Source of the DNA: Haloglomus litoreum
GTDB lineage: Archaea > Halobacteriota > Halobacteria > Halobacteriales > Haloarculaceae
DNA: 64,000 bases
Assembly (NCBI RefSeq): GCF_029338515.1
Contig: NZ_CP119988.1
Coordinates: 310,001-374,000, forward strand
Direction: 5' to 3'
Part shown: piece after piece, positions 53,580-62,535 of the stretch
How the letters are laid out: each line of letters opens with the position of its first letter
Position numbering within the stretch: position 1 is the first letter of the stretch
Translations under genes and position numbers: made by a program
The notes under the pieces: generated by a model
The model's database searches: none
Told to the model about the DNA's origin: nothing
The model's input: only the letters and a program-made list of their open reading frames with translations

Positions 53580-54596
53580 TTACGAACTGAGCACGGCGGT
53601 CGCCGTGCCTCCGATGAGGATGGGCAGGAGGTGTGTCGCCACACGGTGAACCAGCGCGGCGGCCAGCGCACTGGCGGGGTCGATCCCCGAGAACGACACG
53701 GTGAGGAACACCAGCATCGCCTCGACACCACCCAGTCCACCGGGCGAGGGCAACACCACCGCGAGCATCGAGGTGGGGACGACGAGCAGGACGACCGCGA
53801 ACGAGACCGGACTCCCGACGGCCAGGAGCGAGAGCCAGAACGAGCCGACGAAGAACACCCAGCCGAAGAGAGAGCACCCGAACGCGAGGGCCAGCGGTCC
53901 GGGGTTCCGAGCCAGCCGTCCCACGGCCGTTCGAACCCGTTCGACTCGCTGTCGAACGGTGGCCGGTGAGGGTCGCAGTCGGCCGGGGACGACACTGCCG
54001 GCGGTTCGACCGAGGACGACGAGCCCACGGCCGCCGTAGCGACCGACCGACCGTCGGCCTCGCCAGAGTGCGTACCCGAGGAGCGGGAGCGCCACGGAGA
54101 GCCCGAGGACGGCTCCGACCACGAGCGCGACATCACCGCCGATTGGCCCACGCCCGGCGAGCGTGGCGACGCCGACCAGGACGAACAGCCCCGCCGGGAG
54201 GACGTTGAGCACGTCCACGGTGGCGGTGGCGATGAGCGACGTCTCGTAGTCGCTCCGGGTCGCCCGCGAGAGGAACAGCGCGGCGAGTGGCTGGCCGCCG
54301 AGCTGGGCGAACGGCATCACGCTGTTGGCGAACACGACGCTGGTGAACGCGAGGAGCGCCCGGCCGAGCGACGTCGGAACCGCGAGGATGCGGAGCCCGA
54401 TGTACAGCGACAGCCCCCAAGCGCCGAGCCAGCACAGCGCCACCAGCACGACACCGCCGAGGATTGTCGGTTCGGCGGCCGCCAGCGAGTCGAGCACCTC
54501 GGCTGCGCCCACGAACCGGAAGAGGACGGCGACGAGTCCGACCGCGACGGTCACCCCGACGACGAGCTGGAGAACTGTCCGGCGAGAGAGCGCCAT
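53580..54596 (-). CDS. UPF0104/lysylphosphatidylglycerol synthase TM-like membrane protein
   Basis: The 338-residue protein has about eight helices and the family signature NSVMPFAQLGGQPLAALFLS (about residues 91-110) in the third helix loop, and the later LPSPGGLGGVEAMLVFL around 288. It has no soluble aminoacyl-transferase domain, so it is not an MprF synthase. Such proteins may flip lipids or act with glycosyltransferases. The ATG at 54596 is preferred over longer forms because GTACTATACC lies about 27 nt upstream on the minus strand. Confidence 0.82.
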   Translation of the reverse strand: MALSRRTVLQLVVGVTVAVGLVAVLFRFVGAAEVLDSLAAAEPTILGGVVLVALCWLGAWGLSLYIGLRILAVPTSLGRALLAFTSVVFANSVMPFAQLGGQPLAALFLSRATRSDYETSLIATATVDVLNVLPAGLFVLVGVATLAGRGPIGGDVALVVGAVLGLSVALPLLGYALWRGRRSVGRYGGRGLVVLGRTAGSVVPGRLRPSPATVRQRVERVRTAVGRLARNPGPLALAFGCSLFGWVFFVGSFWLSLLAVGSPVSFAVVLLVVPTSMLAVVLPSPGGLGGVEAMLVFLTVSFSGIDPASALAAALVHRVATHLLPILIGGTATAVLSS

Positions 54597-54734
54597 CAGG
54601 CGACCGGTTCGGGCGACCGCGGTATAGTACGCCGGTACTCGTGGTGGGAGTACCAACGGCATGACGGGATGCTCTGGCACTGCACCGGTGAGACGTTCCG
54701 CCGGCCGGGTCGGGTCCGCAGGTCCGCTGTTTCC

Positions 54735-56255
54735 TCAGTCGTCTTCGGTGATGATGTCGGCCGAGAGCCCCTGCGCCATCCGGATCTCCTTCGAGTTGTT
54801 CAGCGTCCACGCGGTGCGGTCGGTGACGGCCTCGATGATCTCACGGGCACTCGGATAGCCGTTGCCCGACTTCTTCACGCCGCCGAACGGGAGCTGGACC
54901 TCGGCGCCGATGCACGGCAGGTTGCCGTACGCCAGCCCCAGTTCGGCGTGGTCGCGGTAGTAGTTGATCTGGCGGTAGTCCTCGGAGACGATTGCCCCCG
55001 CGAGGCCGTAGTCCGTGTCGTTCTGGATCTCGACGGCGCGCTCGATGTCGCCGTCGTACTCCAGCAGCGCGACGTGGGGGCCGAACACCTCCTCCTGCGT
55101 GCAGCGGAGGTCGGCGTCGGGGTCGGCCTCGTAGACGAACGGGCCGACCCAGTGGCCGTCCTCGTGGCCGTCCGGGATCTCGTCGGCGTCGAGCTCGGTC
55201 CGGTCGACCAGCACGTTCACGCCCTCCTCGCGGGCGAGTTCGTTGTACCGGGTGACCTTCTCGTGGTGCTCGGCCTCGATGAGCGGGCCCATGAACGTGT
55301 CCTCCTCCAGCGGGTCGCCGACGGCCACGTCGCTCGCGATGTCGACGAAGCGCTCCTTGAACTCGTCGTACACGTCGGTGTGGACGATGAGGCGCTCACT
55401 GGACACGCAACGCTGGCCGGTCGTCTTGAACGAACTCATCACGGCGGAGTGGACGGCGATATCCAGGTCCGCCTCCTCGGTGATGACGACGGCGTTCTTC
55501 CCGCCCATCTCGCAGGCGGCGCGCTTGCCCGAGTCCGAGCCGACGGCGTCGGCGATACGGTGGCCGACCTCCGCGCTCCCGGTGAACAGGACCGTGGCCA
55601 CGTCGTCGGACTGGACGATGGCGTTGCCGGCGTCGCCGAAGCCCTGGACCATGTTGAACACGCCGTCCGGAATGCCGGCGTCCTCGAACATCTCCGCGAC
55701 GATCTGGGCACACCACGGCGTCTGCTCGGCGGGCTTCCAGACGACGGTGTTGCCCTCGACGAGCGCGACGGCCATGTGCCAGTACGGGATGGCGATGGGG
55801 AAGTTCCAGGGCGTGATGCAGCCGGTGACGCCGCGGGACTTGCGCCGCATGTAGGCGTCCTTCTCGGCGATCTCGGAGGGGATGATGTCGCCGCTGGGGT
55901 GGCGCGCGTCGCCCGCGGCCCACTCGACCATGTGCGCGGCCTCGACCACGTCGGCGCGGCCCTCGGAGATCTCCTTGCCACACTCCTTCGTGACGATCTC
56001 GCCGAGTTCGTCCGTGCGGTCACGCAGTTCGTGGTAGACGTCCCAGAGGTACTCCGCGCGGTCGATGCGCGAGAGCTCGCGCCACTCCTCGTAGGCCTCG
56101 TCGGCGGCCGCGACGGCCGTCTCGATGTCGGCGGGTGTGCCGCGGTGGAAGGTCCCCAGCGTCTCGCCCGTCGCGGGGTTCTCGCTCTCGAAGGTCTCGG
56201 TGTCCGCGCCGGCGGTCCACTCGCCGTCGATGTAGTGTCGGTACGGTTCTGCCAT
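54735..56255 (-). CDS. 1-pyrroline-5-carboxylate dehydrogenase (ALDH family)
   Basis: The 506-residue aldehyde dehydrogenase has Cys283 in TGQRCVSS, Glu249 in CEMGGKN, TPWNFPIAIP at about 148-157 and the NAD loop VLFTGSAEVG at about 222-231. ALDH family members act on many aldehydes. The proline dehydrogenase gene 1.0 kb away and the shared palindrome in the promoters favour oxidation of glutamate semialdehyde (from proline) to glutamate. A GCTTTGG element on the minus strand (56280-56286) lies about 28 nt upstream of the ATG, with the shared operator-like sequence directly behind it. Confidence 0.88.
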   Translation of the reverse strand: MAEPYRHYIDGEWTAGADTETFESENPATGETLGTFHRGTPADIETAVAAADEAYEEWRELSRIDRAEYLWDVYHELRDRTDELGEIVTKECGKEISEGRADVVEAAHMVEWAAGDARHPSGDIIPSEIAEKDAYMRRKSRGVTGCITPWNFPIAIPYWHMAVALVEGNTVVWKPAEQTPWCAQIVAEMFEDAGIPDGVFNMVQGFGDAGNAIVQSDDVATVLFTGSAEVGHRIADAVGSDSGKRAACEMGGKNAVVITEEADLDIAVHSAVMSSFKTTGQRCVSSERLIVHTDVYDEFKERFVDIASDVAVGDPLEEDTFMGPLIEAEHHEKVTRYNELAREEGVNVLVDRTELDADEIPDGHEDGHWVGPFVYEADPDADLRCTQEEVFGPHVALLEYDGDIERAVEIQNDTDYGLAGAIVSEDYRQINYYRDHAELGLAYGNLPCIGAEVQLPFGGVKKSGNGYPSAREIIEAVTDRTAWTLNNSKEIRMAQGLSADIITEDD

Positions 56256-56291
56256 TGCTCGTCGTACCGCCCCACCGGTCCAAAGCACCCA

Positions 56292-56307
56292 TCCGACCAT
56301 GGGCGGG
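56292..56307. promoter_or_regulatory. Put-box copy at the P5CDH promoter
   Basis: TCCGACCATGGGCGGG matches the palindrome CCCGACCATGGTCGGG in 14 of 16 positions. It begins five bases beyond the minus-strand TATA-like GCTTTGG of the P5C dehydrogenase gene, the place where haloarchaeal activators usually bind. Confidence 0.6.
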
Positions 56308-56357
56308 CCGGCCATACCCGGCGAACGCCGCCGGTTCGTCGTCGGATGGAGTCACGA

Positions 56358-56373
56358 CCCGACCATGGTCGGG
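56358..56373. promoter_or_regulatory. Perfect put-box palindrome at the HTH_10 gene
   Basis: CCCGACCATGGTCGGG is a perfect 16-base palindrome 53-68 nt upstream of the HTH_10 start at 56426. It stands in the divergent region between that gene and the P5C dehydrogenase gene and fits autoregulation. Confidence 0.65.
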
Positions 56374-56425
56374 CGACGGTTCGTGAACCCGACACACAGA
56401 TGCTCGCCCGGAGCGATACACACTC

Positions 56426-57145
56426 ATGGCTGCTGTCGAACGGACCACGACGCGGTTGACCCTCGACCTCTGGCACCCGAACTGCTGGGCCATCGAGGCG
56501 ACCGGGGAGACCAGCGGTGGGGTACTGGCACACGCGATCTACAACTCACCCCGGACCGACGGCGACAGTCCGTCGTCGGTCCGGGGGTTGTTCACCGCCT
56601 TCGGGGAGACCGAGGCGGAGGTCGAACGGTTGCTGGACGCTATCAGCGAGTCGGAGTACGCCGGCGACCTCTCCGAGCTGCAGGAGCGGTTCGGGCGCGA
56701 GCGGAGCGCCCCCGGCAACGTCGTCCGGGAGTTCTTCCTCGAGTACGACCCCGCGGACATGGTCTGCCCGACGCTGCTGGAGTACGGGTTCGTCCACAGC
56801 GCGCCGGTCCGCATCGAGGACGGGCGCGAGCAGTGGCAGGTCTGCTTCGTCGACGAGCGCTCGCAGATCGAGGACGCCCTGGACCGGGTCCGCGAGCAGG
56901 CGGGTGCCGAGGTCGAGGTCGACTCCATCACGACCGGCGAGACCGGCGGCCTCACCCCCCGCGACCAGCGCCTCGACACGCTCACCGTCCAGCAGCGCGA
57001 GGTGTTCGAGCACGCCCGCCGCGAGGGCTACTACGAGTGGCCCCGGGCGACCTCGACCCGCGAGCTGGCCGCCGACTTCGACGTCTCGAAGACGACGCTG
57101 CTCGAACACCTGCGGAAGGCCGAGGCCAAACTGCTGGACCCGTAG
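56426..57145 (+). CDS. HTH_10 (bacterio-opsin activator-type) regulator of the proline locus
   Basis: The 239-residue protein has a beta-rich N-terminal sensor (about residues 1-170, TTRLTLDLWHPNCWAIE at the start) and a C-terminal HTH_10 domain (about 185-236: LTVQQREVFEHARREGYYEW, STRELAADFDVSKTTLLEHL). It lies between the two proline-degradation genes, divergent from P5C dehydrogenase and convergent with proline dehydrogenase. A 16-base palindrome sits in front of it and in front of its neighbours. It most likely binds that palindrome. The N-terminal ligand is unknown and could be proline or P5C (inference). Confidence 0.88.
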   Translation: MAAVERTTTRLTLDLWHPNCWAIEATGETSGGVLAHAIYNSPRTDGDSPSSVRGLFTAFGETEAEVERLLDAISESEYAGDLSELQERFGRERSAPGNVVREFFLEYDPADMVCPTLLEYGFVHSAPVRIEDGREQWQVCFVDERSQIEDALDRVREQAGAEVEVDSITTGETGGLTPRDQRLDTLTVQQREVFEHARREGYYEWPRATSTRELAADFDVSKTTLLEHLRKAEAKLLDP

Positions 57146-57181
57146 CCGCTCTCCACTCGCAACGCTCCGCCGTATCCGTTC

Positions 57182-58009
57182 TCAGCGCCCGATGACCGCC
57201 CGGAGTGCGAACAGGGCGTTCCCCTTGCGCTCGCGGATGCGCCGGTAGAAGTAGGAGAACCACTTGCTCCCGTACGGCACGTACTGGTAGACGGGGTACT
57301 CCGCGGCGAGTTCGAACTGGGCCTCCTCGCGGACCCCGGTCAGCATCTGGATCTCGAACGGCGTCCCGTGCTCGGCGTGGAGCTCCTCGGCCAGCTCGAT
57401 CATCGCCGGGTCGTGGCTCCCGACGGCGACGCCGTCGTCGAACGCCTCGAACATGTAGGTGAGGTACTCCCGGTACACCTCGTCGACGCGGGCCTTCTTC
57501 CGGTAGGAGATGTCCCTGGGCTCCTCGTAGGCGCCCTTGACGAGGCGGACCTTCCCCGGCAGGTCCGCGAGGCGTTCGAGGTCCTCACGCGTGCGCCTGA
57601 GGTTCGCCTGCACGCAGACGCCGACGTTCCCGTCGGTCTCGCGGGCGTGGCGCTCGAAGGCGTCCAGCGTCACGTCCGTCGTCGTGTGGTCCTCCATGTC
57701 GATCCAGACGAAACAGTCGGCGGCGTCGACGATGCGCGCGAGGTTCTCCTCGAACGCGTGGTCGCCGACCTCCAGCCCGATCTGGCTCGGCTTCACCGAG
57801 ATACAGGCGTCCAGGTCCCGCTCGGCCAGCGACTCGACGAGGTCGATGTAGGCGTCGGCGTCGGCGTCGGCGTCGGCCCGGTCCTCGTAGTGCTCGCCGA
57901 GCAGGTTGAGGATGGCGCCGACGTTCCGCCGGTTCAGGTCGGCGGCGTGGTCCATCGCGTCGGCCGCCGTCTCGCCCGCCACGAAGTTGCTGGCGATGGG
58001 GGGAATCAT
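57182..58009 (-). CDS. Proline dehydrogenase (PutA-type monofunctional)
   Basis: The 275-residue TIM-barrel flavoprotein oxidises proline to 1-pyrroline-5-carboxylate and passes electrons to the quinone pool. Family segments are ISVKPSQIGLEV, DMEDHTTTDVTLD, VQANLRRTREDL, VRLVKGAYEEPRD, VGSHDPAMIEL and the late YVPYGSKWFSYFYRRIRERK, which carries the Arg pair that binds the proline carboxylate. The ATG at 58009 is supported by the minus-strand box ACTTATAC (58035-58042). It is divergent from the ABC operon. The intergenic region carries the shared palindrome. Confidence 0.9.
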   Translation of the reverse strand: MIPPIASNFVAGETAADAMDHAADLNRRNVGAILNLLGEHYEDRADADADADAYIDLVESLAERDLDACISVKPSQIGLEVGDHAFEENLARIVDAADCFVWIDMEDHTTTDVTLDAFERHARETDGNVGVCVQANLRRTREDLERLADLPGKVRLVKGAYEEPRDISYRKKARVDEVYREYLTYMFEAFDDGVAVGSHDPAMIELAEELHAEHGTPFEIQMLTGVREEAQFELAAEYPVYQYVPYGSKWFSYFYRRIRERKGNALFALRAVIGR

Positions 58010-58034
58010 ACACACACCCGCGTACCGGACCGAC

Positions 58035-58053
58035 GTATAAGTACGCCCGACCA
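58035..58053 (-). promoter_or_regulatory. Proline dehydrogenase promoter with half put-box
   Basis: ACTTATAC (58035-58042) lies 26-33 nt upstream of the start on the minus strand. A half-site CCCGACCA (plus strand, 58046-58053) lies directly upstream of it, with no second half. Confidence 0.5.
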
Positions 58054-58123
58054 AATATTCCTGACACGTTCATGGCGCACGGAAGAACCCGGAGCCGTGA
58101 CTGGCCGGGTGAACGTCGTCGTC

Positions 58124-58139
58124 CCCGACCATGGTAGGG
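58124..58139. promoter_or_regulatory. Put-box palindrome upstream of the ABC transporter operon
   Basis: CCCGACCATGGTAGGG differs from the perfect palindrome by one base (A for C at position 13). It lies 44-59 nt upstream of the start of the substrate-binding protein. The TATA box there is either GTTACC (58155-58160) or CTATAG (58165-58170). Confidence 0.6.
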
Positions 58140-58182
58140 CGCTAGTTGAGGCCCGTTACCTGCGCTATAGTCAGTAGACAGT

Positions 58183-59526
58183 ATGTCACGAGATACCATT
58201 CGGGAACTCGATAGGCGGACGCTGCTGACCCTCGCCGGAACGGCCGGCATCGCCGGCATCGCCGGCTGCTCGACCACGGACAGTGACGGCGGCGACGGTG
58301 GCGACGGTGGCGACGGGGGAAGCGGCGGTGACGGCGGTGATGGCGGGAGCGGCGGTGACGGTGGTGACGGCGGCAGCGGTGGCGACGGTGGCGACGGCGG
58401 CAGCGGCACCACGTACACCATCGGGATGATCGATTCGCTGACCGGCTCGCTGTCGGCGTTCGGCGAGCGCAACCAGCGCGGGAAGGACCTCGCGCTGGCG
58501 GCGGTCAACGAGGTCGGCATCAACGGCGGCGGTCAGCTCGAGATCATCGTCGAGGACTCCGAGTCCGAGAACCAGGGCGGCGTCTCCGCGGCCCAGAAGC
58601 TCGTCAACCAGGACCAGGTCCCGTTCGTCATCGGGGCGGTCGGCTCCGGCGTGTCGCTGGCCATCTACGAGAGCGTCATCCAGGGGACCGACGTGGTCCA
58701 GTTGAGCCAGAACTCGACGGGGCTGGGCCTGACCGACTTCCCGGGCCTCCTCCGCATGTCCCCGACCGGTCGCACGCAGGCGACCGCGCTCGCGGACATC
58801 ATCGCCGACGACGGCTACGACCAGGTGGCGATGACCTACGTCAACAACAACTACGGGTCGAGCCTCGCCGAGGCCTTCGTCAACGCGTGGGACGGCGAGA
58901 TGGCGTACAACAACCCCCACGACCAGGACCAGCAGTCCTACTCCGGTGTCGTCTCCGAGATGAACGGCTCGGGCGCCGACGCGTGGCTGTTCATCACCTA
59001 CCAGGCGGAGTTCGCGACGATGGTCAACGAGATGTTCTCGAACGGCTACGAGCCCCAGCTGTACGGCGCCGACTCCGTCTCCGGCGACAACGTGCTGGAG
59101 AACACGCCCGAGGGGAGCATGGACGGGATGAAGATCGTCGTCCCCTCCGCGCCCGTCGAGGAGCAGAACTACCAGGACTTCGCCTCGGAGTTCGAGAGCG
59201 AGTACGGCGAGGCCCCGACCGCGTGGTCGGCGTACGCCTACGACTGCGTCGTCACGGCGGCGCTCTCGATCATGGCGGCCGACGAGTTCACCGGCGCGGC
59301 GCTGGGCGAGGTCGTCCGCGACGTGACCCGGCCGGAGGGCGAGCAGGTCACCTCCTTCGCGGCGGGCGCCGAGATCCTCGCGAACGGCGGCACCGCGAGC
59401 GACGTCGACTACCAGGGCGTCAGCGGTCCCATCGACCTCGACGAGAACGGTGACCCGGTCGGCTTCCTGCAAATCACGGAGGTCCAGAACCACGACTACG
59501 AGGGCATCGGCTTCATCGAAGGCTGA
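58183..59526 (+). CDS. ABC transporter substrate-binding lipoprotein, branched-chain amino acid type
   Basis: The 447-residue protein has a Tat lipoprotein signal: RR at residues 11-12, followed by LLTLAG and the lipobox ending at Cys29. Residues 36-75 are a Gly/Asp/Ser linker made of four near-identical nine-residue units, which anchors the domain off the membrane. The rest (about 76-447) is a periplasmic-binding fold of the Leu/Ile/Val type: TIGMIDSLTGSLSAFG, VIGAVGSGVSLA, FGERNQRGKDLALAAVNEV. It is the first gene of the operon. The substrate is not known; the put-box and neighbours suggest proline or a related amino acid (inference). Confidence 0.9.
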   Translation: MSRDTIRELDRRTLLTLAGTAGIAGIAGCSTTDSDGGDGGDGGDGGSGGDGGDGGSGGDGGDGGSGGDGGDGGSGTTYTIGMIDSLTGSLSAFGERNQRGKDLALAAVNEVGINGGGQLEIIVEDSESENQGGVSAAQKLVNQDQVPFVIGAVGSGVSLAIYESVIQGTDVVQLSQNSTGLGLTDFPGLLRMSPTGRTQATALADIIADDGYDQVAMTYVNNNYGSSLAEAFVNAWDGEMAYNNPHDQDQQSYSGVVSEMNGSGADAWLFITYQAEFATMVNEMFSNGYEPQLYGADSVSGDNVLENTPEGSMDGMKIVVPSAPVEEQNYQDFASEFESEYGEAPTAWSAYAYDCVVTAALSIMAADEFTGAALGEVVRDVTRPEGEQVTSFAAGAEILANGGTASDVDYQGVSGPIDLDENGDPVGFLQITEVQNHDYEGIGFIEG

Positions 59527-59531
59527 GACGG

Positions 59532-60482
59532 ATGGTGCTCGACCTCCTCGCGAACGGGCTGGTGTACAGTAGCATCCTCGTACTCGGGAGTATCGGGCTC
59601 TCGCTGGTGTACAGCATCGCGGACTTCGCCAACTTCGCCCACGGCGACACGATGACCGTCGGCGCCTACTCGGCGCTGGTCACGTTCGGTGCCGTCGGCG
59701 GGCTCGGCGGCGCGATACTCGGGCTCCCGCTCGGGTTCTTCATCGCGCTGGCGGTCGGCATCGCGATGGCGGCGCTCGTTGCCGTCGTCACGGAGAAGGT
59801 CGTCTACGAGGGGCTGGACGAGGTCGGTTCCATCGGTCTGCTCATCACCTCGATCGGCATCGCGTTCGTGTACAGAGCGGTCATCCAGATGGGGTTCGGC
59901 GCGGACTTCACGCGCTTCGACATCCAGGCGCTCCGCCCCATCGAGGCCCTGGTGCCGTACGGCATCCGCGTCACCGAGCACGACGTGGCCATCGTCGTCT
60001 CGGCCGCCGTCCTGGTGACGGGGCTGCACGTCCTGCTCCAGTACACGGACCTCGGGCGGAAGATGCGCGCGATGGCGGACAACCCCGACCTCGCGCGGGT
60101 CAGCGGCATCCGGACCGACCGGGTGAAGCTGTGGACCTGGGTCATCGGCGCCGGCCTCGCGGGCAGTGGCGGCGTCTTCCTCGGCCTGTTCAACCAGCTC
60201 CGCCCTCGGATGGGCTTCGACCTGCTGTTGCTCATCTTCGCCGCGGTCATCCTCGGCGGCATCGGCTCGGTGTACGGCGCGATGCTGGGCGGGTTCCTCA
60301 TCGGGATGATCAACGAGCTGACGCCCGCGCTCTCGGACCTGGGCTCGCTGCTCCCGCTCGTCCCCGACGCGTGGGGCATCCCCATCGGCATCGAGTACGC
60401 CGACGCCATCGCGTTCGTCATCATGGTCCTTGTCCTGCTGTTCCGGCCCAACGGCATCGCCGGAGACGAGGAGGGGACCTGA
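59532..60482 (+). CDS. ABC transporter permease, LivH type
   Basis: The 316-residue permease has about eight helices, the LivH N-terminus LANGLVYSSILVLGSIGLSLVY (landmark only) with YSIADFANFAHGD (about residues 30-42), and RMGFDLLLLIFAAVILGG followed by GSVYGAMLGGFLIGMI in the last third. It forms the membrane channel together with the LivM-type protein. It begins five bases after the substrate-binding gene and ends just ahead of the second permease. Confidence 0.92.
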   Translation: MVLDLLANGLVYSSILVLGSIGLSLVYSIADFANFAHGDTMTVGAYSALVTFGAVGGLGGAILGLPLGFFIALAVGIAMAALVAVVTEKVVYEGLDEVGSIGLLITSIGIAFVYRAVIQMGFGADFTRFDIQALRPIEALVPYGIRVTEHDVAIVVSAAVLVTGLHVLLQYTDLGRKMRAMADNPDLARVSGIRTDRVKLWTWVIGAGLAGSGGVFLGLFNQLRPRMGFDLLLLIFAAVILGGIGSVYGAMLGGFLIGMINELTPALSDLGSLLPLVPDAWGIPIGIEYADAIAFVIMVLVLLFRPNGIAGDEEGT

Positions 60483-60483
60483 G

Positions 60484-61662
60484 ATGTCCGTCCTCTCCGA
60501 CCCGCAGGGGTACTGGGCGGACCTCACGCGGGCCGAACAGGGCGTCACGGCGTTCGTCCTGCTGTTCGCCACGCTCCTGCTGCTCGGCCTGCTCACCGGC
60601 GGCCTCGGGCCGTCGTACTTCCTGTTCCTCGTCGGCCTCGCCGGGATGTACTCGCTGCTCTCGTTCGGGCTGAACGTCCAGTGGGGCTACTCCGGGCTCA
60701 TCAACTTCAGCGTCGCCGCCTTCTTCGGTATCGGCGCGTACGGTACCGCACTCGCCAGCGCGAGCAGTTCGCCGCTTGCCGGCGGTATCCCGCCCATCGT
60801 CGGGCTGTTCGTCGCGCTCGTGCTCGCGGCGGTGCTGGCGCTGCTCATCGGCATCCCCACACTGCGCCTGCGGGCGGACTACCTCGCCATCGCCTCCATC
60901 GGCCTGGCCGAGGTCGTCCGCATCATCATCCTCAACGAGGAGGGCCTGACCAACGGGAGCGCCGGCGTCCGCGGCATCCCGAGCTTCTTCGAGGGCTGGC
61001 CCGTGCTGGAGACGTTCCCCGAGGCGATGCCGGGCGTCATCATCAGCTTCCTGCCCGGCCCGGACATCGTCCTCCAGACACCGTTCTGGCGGGCGCTGCT
61101 GAACGTCGCGCTCGTCCTGACGCTGGTCGGCATCTGCTATCTCGTCCTCCGGCGGGTCCACCGCTCGCCGTGGGGCCGGGTCCTGCGGACCATCCGCTCG
61201 GACGAGGACCTCGCCCGCGCGCTGGGGAAGAACACCTACTCGTACAAGATGCAGGCGTTCGTCCTCGGGAGCGTCATCATGGCGCTGGCGGGCGTGTTCT
61301 ACGCCCACCTGAACCTGTACGTCGGCCCCGGCGACCTCAACCCCATCACGACGTTCTACGTCTGGGTGGCGGTCATCCTCGGCGGGAGCGGCTCCAACCG
61401 GGGTGCGCTGTTCGGCGGCTTCGTCATCGTCGCCATCCAGCAGGGGACGCGCTTCCTCAACGAGCTCGCGTTCATCCCGGTCGACGTGGCACCGCTGCGA
61501 CTGCTGCTCATCGGTGTCATCATCGTCCTGCTGATGCGGTTCCGGCCGCAGGGCGTGCTCCCGCCACAGCGAGAACTCATCTGGTCCGGCGTCGTCGACG
61601 ACGCGCCGGAACGCCCCGAGAGCGGCGTCCGCGGTGCCAAGGCGGGTGAGAGCGATGACTGA
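60484..61662 (+). CDS. ABC transporter permease, LivM type
   Basis: The 392-residue permease has about nine helices. The family segments are SFGLNVQWGYSGLINFSVA (about residues 59-77), RADYLAIASIGLAEVVRIII and GVFYAHLNLYVGPGDLNPITTF. It ends in a hydrophilic tail that overlaps the next gene by eight bases. The ATG at 60484 lies after the stop of the first permease, and a longer in-frame start at 60430 has no family features. Confidence 0.92.
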   Translation: MSVLSDPQGYWADLTRAEQGVTAFVLLFATLLLLGLLTGGLGPSYFLFLVGLAGMYSLLSFGLNVQWGYSGLINFSVAAFFGIGAYGTALASASSSPLAGGIPPIVGLFVALVLAAVLALLIGIPTLRLRADYLAIASIGLAEVVRIIILNEEGLTNGSAGVRGIPSFFEGWPVLETFPEAMPGVIISFLPGPDIVLQTPFWRALLNVALVLTLVGICYLVLRRVHRSPWGRVLRTIRSDEDLARALGKNTYSYKMQAFVLGSVIMALAGVFYAHLNLYVGPGDLNPITTFYVWVAVILGGSGSNRGALFGGFVIVAIQQGTRFLNELAFIPVDVAPLRLLLIGVIIVLLMRFRPQGVLPPQRELIWSGVVDDAPERPESGVRGAKAGESDD

Positions 61663-62533
61663 AGCCGACGCGGAAGTCGATGACGACGCGGAGACGCAGT
61701 CGGCCGCCGCCTCGCAGACCGCGACCGGGAGCGACGCGGCCGGGCACGCCCGCTCGGGCGCGAACCTCTCGAAGGAGGACGTGGTCCTCGAGGCCCACGA
61801 CCTCGTCAAGGCGTTCGGCGCGCTCGTCGCGACCGACCACGCGAGCTTCCAGGTCGAGCGCGGGAGCATCACCGGCCTCATCGGACCGAACGGCGCCGGC
61901 AAGTCGACGCTGTTCAACCTCGTCTCGGGCTTCTACGAGCCCGATTCCGGTCACGTCGAGGTCAACGGCACGGACGTGACCGACCTCGAACCGTACGAGA
62001 TCGCCGACTACGGCCTCATCCGGACGTTCCAGACGCCCCGCAAGCTGGAGGGGATGACCGTCCGCGAGGCGATGATGGTCGGCCCGCAGCACCAGCCCGG
62101 GGAGTCGTTCGTGAAGCTGTTCACGTCGCCCGACGAGGTGCGCGAGCACGAGGAGCAGAACCTCTCGGACGTCGAGCGCATCCTCGGCGAGTTCGAGATC
62201 GACCACCTCGCCACCCAGCCCGCGACGAAGATCTCGGGCGGGCAGATGAAACTCGTGGAACTCGCCCGTGCGATGCTCGCCGAGCCGGACATCCTCCTGC
62301 TCGACGAGCCGGCCGCCGGCGTGAATCCGACGCTGCGGAACAAACTCGCCGAGCAGATACGGCGGCTCCACGACCAGGGGACGACGTTCCTCCTCATCGA
62401 GCACGACATGGAGTTCGTGATGAGCCTCGCCGACCCCGTCATCGTGCTCGACCGCGGGAGCGTCCTGATGGAGGGCACCCCCGAGGAGGTCCAGACCGAC
62501 GAACGAGTCATCGACGCGTACCTCGGAGGCTGA
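61655..62533 (+). CDS. ABC transporter ATP-binding protein, LivG type
   Basis: The 292-residue ATPase has an acidic 50-residue N-terminal tail, the Walker A GPNGAGKST, the LivG-type segment LIRTFQTPRKLEGMTV, the ABC signature KISGGQMKLVELARAM, the Walker B ILLLDEPAAG and the switch His in LIEHDMEF. It powers import together with the LivF-type protein. Its start overlaps the LivM-type stop, which points to translational coupling. Confidence 0.93.
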   Translation: MTEADAEVDDDAETQSAAASQTATGSDAAGHARSGANLSKEDVVLEAHDLVKAFGALVATDHASFQVERGSITGLIGPNGAGKSTLFNLVSGFYEPDSGHVEVNGTDVTDLEPYEIADYGLIRTFQTPRKLEGMTVREAMMVGPQHQPGESFVKLFTSPDEVREHEEQNLSDVERILGEFEIDHLATQPATKISGGQMKLVELARAMLAEPDILLLDEPAAGVNPTLRNKLAEQIRRLHDQGTTFLLIEHDMEFVMSLADPVIVLDRGSVLMEGTPEEVQTDERVIDAYLGG

Positions 62534-62535
62534 CA

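Noticed and set aside
58288-58407. Possible CRISPR-like or satellite repeat
   Set aside because: The 27-base units are direct repeats without spacers, in frame, and encode a lipoprotein linker.
58186-59493. A 435-residue minus-strand frame
   Set aside because: It is antisense to the substrate-binding lipoprotein and consists of the reverse of its Gly/Asp repeats and acidic codons.
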